A stretch of 27,500 nt of DNA from Chondrilla cf. caribensis (Eukaryota > Porifera > Demospongiae > Chondrillida > Chondrillidae): assembly GCA_964020155.1 (NCBI GenBank), contig OZ026554.1, positions 4,007,827 through 4,035,326 of the forward strand, given 5' to 3'. The translations under genes were made by a program, and so were the position numbers. This document shows positions 1-9,430 of the stretch, piece by piece. The notes under the pieces were generated by a model. The model searched no databases, was not told the DNA's origin, and saw only the letters and a list, made by a program, of their open reading frames with translations. The stretch's first letter is position 1, and each line of letters starts with the position of its first letter.

Positions 1-670
1 CAATTGGAGATACAGCTGAATGGATCAAAGGTCAAACACAAATTGGCACATAATTGCTATTTAATTCGATAGGCTTAGGCCCCCATTCATGACCACAAAG
101 GATGAAACAGCAGGTCTTCCTTTTAAATTAACAATAGCCTACCTTCTCTCATTGAACAAATGCACCAAATGCACACAGGTTTGTAAATGCAAATTGGTCA
201 CGTTTCACAGTGTTATGACAGCACACCCAGACAATCTGAGATAGAGGTTCAGTTTTGTGGTGTCTTGTGTTATGCAGCAATAGCCAACCATCACCTTCAC
301 AAAGACACTCAAGTGAATACCACTAAATAGATCACAATTCAGCGATTTACCCTATAGAAGCTAATTAAATCACAAATGCAGATGGAGTGATTACAGTTCC
401 CAAACCAACACCAATTCATTACATATCAAATTGGCCTCCACTAAGACAACAAAGAGAGTCAATTTGACAGGAAAGGATGCTGCCCCCACCTTGTTGTTTA
501 AGTGAAGAGTGGACTTATGATGATACCTACACAGAAATGTGTACACTGGTGTGCATGTGCGTGTATGTTCACGTCACAGTGGAACCAACTCACACAGGCA
601 ACCTCTACACAAGGACCATCAGTCCCAAACGACCACTATTAAACCATCTGAGATGTTAACTTAGCTACAC

Positions 671-751
671 TGAAGCACCTCTGTATAAAGGATACCCTGC
701 CCACAAAAACCATATTCTTCTGGTCCATTGGGTGGTCTCTATAGACAGGCT
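671..751. repeat. Short dispersed repeat, ACCTCTGTATAAAG type
   Basis: It begins GCACCTCTGTATAAAGGA and ends TGGTCTCTATAGACAGGCT, an imperfect inverted-repeat layout. The same sequence occurs at 19493-19577, and a shorter relative at 27313-27376. It is probably related to the MITE-like family. Confidence 0.6.
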
Positions 752-1464
752 CCAATGCATGACAGTATACACGTATTATGTATGTACTTGTATGTAGTAC
801 ATATGTTCAATTCAATAAAGCGCCACAAACAGTGCAAACACACACGTATGTCCTTACATATAGAGTCTGTCAAATCCACTGTAGTTAAAATGTGCTCACT
901 TCCATACCAACCAAGCCTACAGACACAGACTCTCATGCAAGGAAGGCATGCCGAGTGGAACACAAACTCTTTTAACACAAAAAAAATCGACAGACATAAA
1001 ACAACTGTTGACTCCCAACAAGTACGGTCCACATAGCTACGTATCCTGTTAAGAATGTGTAATTCAGTCAGCATGATAAATATGAAAGGTCCAGGACTTC
1101 GTCTCAAGTGGTTCAATCATACTTGAACAAATATAATCTTATGTATATGTTCCTGCGAGCGGCGGACATATGTAGGTTTCACCCCATGCGTGAACAACAG
1201 TAATTCCAAGTTTGCCTGGGAGATGCGCACATGTAAGTGTGCTTGCCGGTACCCCTGACAGGCGTGCACTATACACACTCCCGTACTGCACCTGGATGGC
1301 CTCCCTTCACTGAATCAGGGAGCAGAGTGATCAATTGAAACACATGGGATTCCACACGACTGTGGCTTCCAACCATCCAACAACACGTGTGGTGACTGCA
1401 AACACAGATTTCCTATTACACAATGGATCTAGTGTTTCTGGTTGTGCCACTTAGCAAAACAGTA

Positions 1465-1643
1465 CAGCGGAACCTCTCTCACACAAACCTCAGAGTCTAG
1501 GAAATTTCCATAGCAAGGACACTATCCTGTGTCCTGGTGTAGTACCGTAGTGTACATATTCGGTGATCTCTAAATTGAGGAAACCTCTGTAATAAGGACA
1601 TAAAATAAGGTCCCAAAGTGTCCTTAATAGAGAGGTTCCACCG
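1465..1643. mobile_element. MITE-like element copy A
   Basis: The ends are CAGCGGAACCTCTC and GAGAGGTTCCACCGC, an inverted terminal repeat. The interior shares CTGTGTCCTGGTGTAGTACC with other copies in the window, in the orientation opposite to the 16742 copy. No coding capacity. Confidence 0.7.
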
Positions 1644-3186
1644 CATACACATATGTACATACGTACATAGGAAACTAGGTGATAAGCAAATATACAGGTA
1701 CACAGGCAAATAGACACACAGAAGTACATACAGGCAAGTATATTCAAGTACAGGTGTACATACATTTTACATATGGCACATACGTATGTACTGGCAAATG
1801 TGCATCATACAAGCATCCATGTACGTAGGTATGTACATATACAAGTTCATGCAGGATGATAACAGGCAACCAATTATCAGGATTGCTAACGCACAGCCCT
1901 CCTGACCAAAAATATCACTATTCCAATTACATCCAGAGACTGCAAATGTTCACAATACACATTATATCTTGCTGGGAATATGCATACAATTAGATACAAT
2001 GCAACAAAGACTGTCAAGGATGTACACACATCCTTTGCTGTACTTTTCCTATGTGTTGAGGCATTGGTATTTGGTCCTAAGAATTCATTTTAGGCTGAAA
2101 CTCTCAATTTACGTGTGCAATTACACATCTTGGCCCACTTTACATTGTAGACTTACACACATGCGCAATATGGATGTTCTGCAAGTGTTTGTGGCAAAAT
2201 TATCATTCTGAAGTTCAAGAAGTCATGGTATTGTACTTTTACTCAACACACACGAAACTTAAGCTCTGTTTGCCCCCAATCTTGACCAGGAGTAGAAATT
2301 ACCTTACAAAGCCAAAGGTTTGAAATGTGATGTGAAGAAATATGACAGGACGAACCTAGTTAGAGAATGTTCTAGAAAACCACTATCTGAGAATGATGTC
2401 TGGCTAGAGGTGATGACGGATAGCCATCAGAAGCAGGTCTGAGGTCCCTCAGCCTGAACAGAGATCAACTTGATCCCACTTTGCACGGGCTAGTGGAAAT
2501 AATTCCAGAGTTATTACACAATACACACTAGCTCCTTTATGTTGTGTGGTCTGATGATACCGAACACCAACAGAATTTTACCACTACAGCTTCACTCTAA
2601 CCAGATTACTTCAAATCGTGGTCAATTCAGATTCAACACAGTCTAATATTACGCATTGCTTTTTTCAATCCAATAACACAATCATTAGAGGCTAATTAAG
2701 ATGACAAACACCAGATACCTTTGAAGTAACATTCACCACATGTCATACACACATCTAGTGTTACACATAATCTATGGCGTGAAGATTAGAGCTGGGATCT
2801 CAGTTTTAGCTTGTGGTGATGCTAATATCCAACAGCTGCGGGAAACCTCGCATGCTAACTGCAGAAAACAGCTTCTAGTTTTACCACACACACATACAGT
2901 TGGGGATCCAAATAGAAGGAACACCTATGTATCCACGACAACACAATCCAGTGTCCTTTTGAGATGCATCAAATGACTTCAGAATTGAGACAACTCTGTA
3001 ATGAGTACACACAGACAGAGGTTTTCTGTGTGAAGTTTGTCTATACTGAGAACAAGCACACATATGTATGTATGTGAGAAATTTTACCACCTGACAAAAA
3101 ACATGCACACACATTAAAATAGGCTGGCTAGTAACGTGTACATACAAACGAGGTGGGAAGTCTGTACAATCAAACGACAAAATCAA

Positions 3187-3364
3187 GTGTTGATTTGATA
3201 TGTCCACACACACACAATGTTAATGTTACCTATATTGAAATGACAAATCGTGTTGATTTGATATGTCCACACACACACAATGTTAATGTTACCTATATTG
3301 AAATGACAAATCGTGTTAATTTGATATGCCCACACACACACAATGTTAATGTTACCTATATTGC
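3187..3364. repeat. 63-bp tandem repeat, about 2.9 units
   Basis: Units begin at 3187, 3250 and 3313 and are almost identical. Each starts GTGTTGATTTGATATGTCC and contains a short CACACA run and TGTTAATGTTACCTATATTG. Since 63 is a multiple of three, reading frames stay open on both strands; this is not evidence of coding. Confidence 0.95.
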
Positions 3365-4483
3365 AGCAGATAATTAATATTCTGGTATTTGCCTTCTTAG
3401 ATACAGAATATGTACTGCACAACAAGAAGACTCCATGGTTTGTGAATTTGGTAGGTTTACACAAAATATCGTGTGGACTTCACAATGAAGGAAGCATCAC
3501 CAGGGACAAACTCAGGTAGACTTCCTGATAAATACCAAACTGCTAAACTAACCCTCTTTTCGCTATTTAGTTCATATGTACTTCTTTTTACCGAGTGGTT
3601 GGAAGAAAACTTTAAACACTTCCCCCAAAAATCATCAAACTAGCCCCTGTACAGAAGAGCAGCCTAATGGGAAATTGAAATAATCCCTACTTTGTAAACC
3701 TAAAATTATACAATTTGTAGGAAGTGTTGTGATGTCTAGGCTTCAACGATAGTCTGGCTGACTACTCGCAACACATTTTGAGGTCTGGGATTCACAGAAC
3801 AACCCGTTCCAATTTAACACTTTGTCCATTAGTGAGACTAATTGGTGACCATTTGAACAAAAACAGTCAACACACCAAACACAGCAGCTGAAATGCTCTG
3901 TTTTCAATCAGAGCCATTAGAGTTGAGCTCATGTTCACAGAAAGTGACAAACACGCAAAAAGATCATATCCTGTAATCAGCTAATAAGAGCTAATGGAAT
4001 ATACATACGTACATATGTTGCTGCAATGGGATAGGATAATGGATGCCAGATTAGACAGGTTTATATGGAATGTAAGGTGGAACCTTGATAAACTGACATT
4101 CTTGGGGCAAACAAATAACCTGTCGGATTATGGAGGTGACAGTAACTGTGTCTCAGACTGTGGCTGGGGATTGTGAATGCTGGATTAAAGAGATGTAGGA
4201 TTGACAACTTATGTATGCTTTGATGACAGCTGTGTCCAAAATGCGGCCAGTTTGTGAAGGACGTTGGATTATCAAGGTATTAACCAGGTTTGGGCAACTA
4301 TGTACATGCATCACCAGACAAAGCCAACTGTCATAGTAATTAGTAAGAGGAACACTTTGAAACATATTCCATTTCAAACACTGCCAGCAACCCACATTAG
4401 AGCCAATTGATGTATAGTTCCTATGGCATGCATGATTTATACATAGTTTGGATGTACACACATGCATATGATATTATGTCATA

Positions 4484-4654
4484 TAGTGGAACCTGACTAT
4501 TAAGGAAATTGGAAATCTAAACAATGTCCTTACTACAGAGGTTTCCTCGATTCAGAGGTCACTCAATACACTACAGTACTACACCAGGACACAGAATGGT
4601 GTCCTTATTATGGAGGGTTCCTTGATTCCAGGGTACAAGGGAGTGGTTCCACTG
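4484..4654. mobile_element. MITE-like element copy B
   Basis: It runs from TAGTGGAACCTGACTATTAAGG to a GTGGTTCCACTG end. It shares the internal ACACTACAGTACTACACC and the ACAGAATGGTGTCCTTATTA block with the 16742 copy. Confidence 0.7.
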
Positions 4655-4802
4655 TGAACCAATGTGTGTATACAAATATAGGCATACACAGTGGGTAATA
4701 ATATTCATGGCTTACATATCTCAGCAGGTAGGGGGACACAGAAATGCAAACAATTTCACTTACAAGAACAACAAAAAAATGAAGGCAAATTGAGCCACAG
4801 AG

Positions 4803-5392
4803 GTACATGACCTTACGTGAGTAGTGACAGAGGTGACAGAGGTGACACATCCCTACATGAGTAGTGACAGCGGTGACGGAGGTACATGACCTTACATGAG
4901 TAGTGACAGAGGTGACAGAGGTGACACGTCCCTACATGAGTGGTGACAGAGGTGACGGAGGTACATGACCTTACATGAGTAGTGACAGAGGTGACAGAGG
5001 TGACACGTCCCTACATGAGTGGTGACAGAGGTGACGGAGGTACATGACCTTACATGAGTAGTGACAGAGGTGACAGAGGTGGCACGTCCTTACATACGTA
5101 GTGACAGAGGTGACGGAGGTAGATGTCCGTACATGAGAAGTGACAGAGGTACATGCATGTCCTTACATGAGTAGTAACAGAGGCATGTAAGTGTATACAT
5201 TCCCTTACATGAGTAGTGACAGAGGTGACAGAGGTGACAGAGGTGACACGTCCTTACATGAGTAGTGACAGAGGTGACGGAGGTGACACGTTCTTACATG
5301 AGTAGTGACAGAGGTGACAGAGGTGACACGTTCTTACATGAGTAGTGACAGAGGTACATGTCCTTACATGAGTAGAAATAGAGCCACGTACA
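4803..5392. repeat. Minisatellite with alternating 39- and 40-bp units
   Basis: The core is ACATGAGTAGTGACAGAGG followed by TGACAGAGG modules. ACATGAG starts at 4855, 4894, 4934, 4973, 5013 and 5052, so units alternate 40/39 and form a 79-bp higher-order dimer. After about 5100 the units become irregular. Confidence 0.95.
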
Positions 5393-5524
5393 CTGTCATG
5401 GTTTGTGGTGAAGAGTATCCAGTAGAAACACACCTTCCAGTGTCAATGTAGGTTACACGTATGTACATAGACATATGCTATCCATCACACAACGAGTACT
5501 ATGTCAATGATCATGTACACACAT

Positions 5525-5700
5525 ACAGTGGTACCTCTATTGAAGGACAGTCTAAATAAAGGACACCAATGAAATTACCTCCCTACACAGGACAGTTTTT
5601 AACTAGTAAGACACCAAAAATAGACTTTTACTATACATAGTGTTAATGCTTCCACCTCTGAAGAGTGGACAACCTCTCTACAGTGGACAAATTAGTTGGT
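5525..5700. mobile_element. MITE-like element copy, diverged subtype
   Basis: It begins CAGTGGTACCTCTATTGAAGG and contains CACCTCTGAAGAGTGGACAA. It matches the reverse complement of the 23565-23757 copy over the second half. The right end is unclear. Confidence 0.5.
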
Positions 5701-5853
5701 CTCAATGTCTACCGACTACTGTACATTCTTGTACAATAATATACTATGGTATGGGAAAAATTGGGAAAATTGGATACTATATGGTATATAGTACAAGAAT
5801 GCACAGCAGTCAGTAGACGTTGGAAACCTTCTGAAGACAAACACATGCACACA

Positions 5854-5854
<1 letters not shown>

Positions 5855-5904
<50 letters not shown>
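5855..5904. repeat. (CA)25 microsatellite
   Basis: Pure CA run of 50 bp. It reads (GT)n in the direction of the PDI transcript if that gene extends this far. Confidence 0.98.
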
Positions 5905-5906
<2 letters not shown>

Positions 5907-6121
5907 TTATAAACATTAAGCACTAAAATATGCATGAAGAACAACAACACACCAAATGTAACTTGTAAAAACTCAGCAGCCTTGATTTATCATAGTACAA
6001 AACACCAAAAAATGACAATGGTAAACACAAACATGAGGACAACTTTGGTAAACACAAACAACCAGTACATGGCAACAGCAAGATTGTAGAAGAAATGAAC
6101 AGCAATTGAAACAATACATAC

Positions 6122-7241
6122 TCTTCTGGCTCTGTGCTGCCTTTAGGGAAGAACTTGAGTGTGGGGAATCCCCTGACTCCAAACCGCGATCCAAGTTCTC
6201 TATCCCCATCGGCGTCCACCTTGGCAATCAGGACGCCTTTCTCATTGGCAAAGGCATCTCCCACTTGCTCATAGGCTGGAGCCAGTCGCTTGCAATGCCC
6301 ACACCCTGCATTTATCCAGCAATAGACAACATCATCGTAAACACAAGAACCAGACAAAACAGTCAGAACCACATATATATACAGTGGAATATCTCCATTA
6401 AGGATACTATGGGGTTTTTGGGAAACATGTTTCAGAAGTTTTCGAGATTCGTACACTGCAGTACTAACTGGGGCACATGATGGTGTTCTTATCAACGAGA
6501 TTTCCTACATTAGTAGGCTTGTAGTAGATGGGTTCCACTGTGTGGTACTGACACAAATTGAAACAAAAATCACTGCTGTGTTGATAACACAATGCCATTT
6601 ACAATTAATCACTATTGACTGTGCCCACAATTGTGCCTAAAAACGCAAAACAGACTAACTCAGTGAATGTAGAACCACCATAGAGGTTCTCACACCAATA
6701 CGTCCACTGTAAAGGTTCTTTTACGAATATACCCATGGTACATGTCCTTATTCAAGTATATCCGCTGGCATACAGGTTCTTAAACCAATACATTAGCTGT
6801 ATATACAGACCTTTTACATTCACACAGTTGTTATGTGTGCACTAGAGCTACCATAGGACGAATAACCTCACAGATACCTGTCAAATTGTCTTTGGTTACC
6901 ACTGTCTATTGATATAAGCCTTGCCATACACCGCAGTATACATGTATACTCTATTTTACTACAATATCATCATGTACTTAGTTGAGCATTCTAGCATACA
7001 CACTGCGACTCAACACATAAGCTCACATGGTGCATAGAACTCCACAAAAACGTTCATATCTCCATTGACATACTACAAGAAACGAAGTTAGAGCTCAATA
7101 CACATCCTCTGCACTTTGTGACATGATTCTCATCGTCTTTACCTGGTCGAAGTTGTCACTAGTGAGATCCACGACATTTGAGCTGCTTGCGAAGACGCTT
7201 AAGGAGACGATGTAGACCAAAGCAATCAGTGTGTACGCCAT
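6122..7241 (-). CDS. Protein disulfide isomerase family protein, N-terminal part (first thioredoxin domain)
   Basis: This encodes an ER-lumen thiol oxidoreductase that forms and rearranges disulfides in secretory proteins. Three exons are seen: 7241-7143 (33 codons, phase 0), 7072-7027 and 6305 to about 6122. Residues 1-18 form a signal peptide with a hydrophobic core ending in VFASS. The thioredoxin fold follows, starting VVDLTSDNFDQ. It has the buried Glu (E44 in VEFYAPW), the active site W49-C50-G51-H52-C53-K54, and the cis-proline P96 in GFPTL. The codon for W49 is split across the exon 2/3 junction (T plus GG), which fixes the splice. The intron between exons 1 and 2 is only 70 bp. The end of exon 3 is uncertain: a good GTATGT donor follows 6122, and a weaker one follows 6118. 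No later exon was recognised between 6121 and the left edge, so the gene probably continues outside. The domain resembles P5/PDIA6 and two-domain ERp38-type PDIs; the exact subfamily cannot be set from one domain. Confidence 0.88.
6381..6541. mobile_element. MITE-like element copy C (in PDI intron 2)
   Basis: The ends are ACAGTGGAATATCTCCATTAA and GGGTTCCACTG, with the same layout as the other copies but more diverged inside. It lies within the intron just upstream of PDI exon 3. Confidence 0.6.
6673..6830. repeat. Degenerate tandem repeat of GGTTCT...CCAATAC units
   Basis: GAGGTTCTCACACCAATAC, AAAGGTTCTTTTACGAATA and ACAGGTTCTTAAACCAATAC recur at irregular spacing with CACTGT or GCTGTA between. 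It resembles an old minisatellite and lies in PDI intron 2. Confidence 0.5.
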
Positions 7242-7450
7242 TTTCGAATTCACCACGTGTAACTCAATGACGACAAGTGATGTCATAGCCTTAATTAATT
7301 CCTTCAGAAGGCCGGATTTTATCACAAAATATTTCGTTTGTATTTGAAGACGAACTGTTGTTTGCACAGCAGTCGTGCCATTCGACTCTGTGCCAACCTC
7401 TGCAGCAACCAGAATTCAAATACAGAAAGAAACGAAACGTCCGTGAAGAG

Positions 7451-7481
7451 TTAATTAGGATGCCTTAATTAGCCTTAATTG
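7451..7481. promoter_or_regulatory. Cluster of TTAATTA/TTAATTG sites
   Basis: TTAATTA occurs at 7451-7457 and 7465-7471 and TTAATTG at 7475-7481. A further TTAATTAATT is at 7291-7300. These match homeodomain core sites and sit inside the divergent promoter. Binding is inferred from the motif only. Confidence 0.35.
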
Positions 7482-7501
7482 GAATGTGTCAGATTTGGGC
7501 G

Positions 7502-7508
7502 TATATAA
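7502..7508 (+). promoter_or_regulatory. Possible TATA box for the C16orf87-like gene
   Basis: TATATAA lies about 120 bp upstream of the probable first splice donor (GTAGGG at 7629). It would place transcription start near 7535. It is a short motif in AT-rich DNA, so it could be chance. Confidence 0.35.
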
Positions 7509-7628
7509 TGAAAAGATTATTAACCATACGATTAGTGTAATCACAGTGTGGAGGTCGCTGTGGAGTTGGTTAGTTTTCGGAAGGCTGAATCAGTCGCTAC
7601 GTTCGTAAAGAAGCCTATTTCCCTTAAG

Positions 7629-7746
7629 GTAGGGTAGTTTTTAAGCGAATTAACAGTATCATAATCGCGAATATGATTTGGTTGACAAAGAGCAAACACC
7701 TGTCCTCACAAACGTGTAATCGGAATCACTTCCTTTCTTCTTCCAG
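7629..7746 (+). other. Probable 5' untranslated intron of the C16orf87-like gene
   Basis: AAG|GTAGGG at 7626-7634 can serve as donor. A long pyrimidine run ending in TTCCAG at 7741-7746 can serve as acceptor, 16 nt before the ATG. The intron would be 118 bp. No transcript evidence is available. Confidence 0.5.
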
Positions 7747-7762
7747 GTCCAGCAAGAGAAAC

Positions 7763-8319
7763 ATGGTTCTAAAGACGTGTCCTAACTGCAACTCGCGGGT
7801 AAGCCCCTATCTTTGCGTGTTTTACTCTTTTGTAGGAGTTTGTGTGTGTTCTGGACGTTTCACAACCGAAACCAAACTCGTTGCCGACCGTACCCTTTGT
7901 GTATGACGGATCCTGAACAGTTCTTCACTGCAACTGGTCAGGCATACCGTATTTTCGCGACAGTCGTTGGTTCCTACGAAGAACCGGGTCATCCGCCTAA
8001 CCAGAAGTCTCCCGACCTTCTATCGCCAGGTGCCCTAGTCTGCCTGGGCTCTGGACCGTCGAAGTAGTTTAATACGTATCACTAACATAAATCAAAAGTA
8101 CTGCGTAGTGGTATAAATGTTTAATGTGACCAGCAAATCAACGTCCATACAGTATAGTTTTACAGGCGGTGGAGTGGAATTTTTCGTATTGTGCAGTTGC
8201 ATGCATGGCGGCGTGACCACAATGGGCGAAGTTATTAGCAACTGTAACTGCTAATTTGTTGGAGTCTGTCTGCTTGTTACCAGTAATTTTTGTGTGTGCA
8301 TAGTTGTGTTGCTCTTAGG

Positions 8320-8377
<58 letters not shown>

Positions 8378-9353
8378 TGACATTCCAATCTGTTTATCTT
8401 GTGTGAGTTCTGTGCATATCAAACTTGTGCCTGTGTAATTGAATATTATCATCTGGTTTACATATACACTTTAGCCATCACTATCAATTTACATAGGATA
8501 AACTAGTTATACCCTAAATATTATCCGGACTTTTCCCATTCCAGACACCCGTTGCCTGTAAGAGATGCAGAAATTGCAACTATGAATTCAAGAAGAAACC
8601 AAAGATTGCACCACGTCCGATGACGGCTTGTCGGAAGCCAGGGCCGAGATGTACGTAGGTTCGCACGCGAGAGAATTCTCTCACGCGTTGACGTGTTTGT
8701 CGGGCTATCAGTCACCAATATGTACTTTGATTACACTTATCCGATTAAATGTATCTAATTGTGTTGTGGGTTTGAAAGCACCTGATGCGTGTGTGTGTGT
8801 GTGTATTCACGTTTGACATATTATGTGATATAACCCATGTAATTAGCTGGATTACTATTGTACTGTATAGCTTCCATAATTCTATGTATTTTTGACACTG
8901 GATGAAATTACTGGCTATCCAAAGACTGTGTTCAAGTTTGTTACTGCCCTTGGATGGCATCCACAGAATGTATACATGTGTGTAATCTGAATACCTGTGC
9001 TCTGAGTGATTTGAGCGTGATCTGATGCATGACAACCGTAAACATTATTGTATGTCGAATACATACATACTTGATGTGAGATGATGTGATAATAGAGGCT
9101 TTGTTGTGTAAATGGTTTTCACTCTCAAAATACTGCAAGGTCCACTCAAAACAACCTTGATCAGTTCATGTAGTATGAGTCAAATTGTTGGGCTTGTTCC
9201 AAAATCTTTTGTTTGAAATAATTTTTGATCTCTGAAAGGTATGATTTCTGGTGAACGGAATGTTTCATGTGTTCAGGTGTTTGACTTATCCGGATTTGTA
9301 TTACAGTCACTGATTACGGTGCATTTCCGATTCCACTGTATCTCACTCCCCCT

Positions 9354-9430
<77 letters not shown>

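Larger units (their letters stand above)
1..6121. other. Region with no recognised exon; dispersed and tandem repeats
   Basis: I looked for further exons of the minus-strand PDI gene, such as a second APWCGHC or GFPTL motif, and found none. The region may be a long PDI intron. It holds the repeats listed separately at 671-751, 1465-1643, 3187-3364, 4484-4654, 4803-5392, 5525-5700 and 5855-5904. The rest looks like unstructured AT-rich noncoding DNA. Confidence 0.6.
7242..7762. promoter_or_regulatory. Divergent promoter region between the PDI and C16orf87-like genes
   Basis: The two start codons face away from each other across about 520 bp, so this segment must contain both promoters. It has several TTAATTA-type sites, a TATA-like TATATAA at 7502-7508 and a probable 5' untranslated intron of the plus-strand gene. 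A CCACGTG sequence lies about 10 bp upstream of the PDI start codon, inside its likely 5' UTR. Confidence 0.6.

Noticed and set aside
739..1116. 125-codon ORF on the minus strand
   Set aside because: No family resemblance, low-complexity composition and no splice or start context that supports a gene.
4803..5392. CRISPR-like array of repeats and spacers
   Set aside because: Units are contiguous variants of one another with no unique spacers, and the DNA is eukaryotic.
6878..6915. Possible extra PDI exon on the minus strand reading VVTKDNLTG
   Set aside because: It resembles the start of a thioredoxin domain and has a GTATCT after it, but exons 1, 2 and 3 already join in phase (split Trp codon) without it, and its frame and flanking acceptor do not fit.
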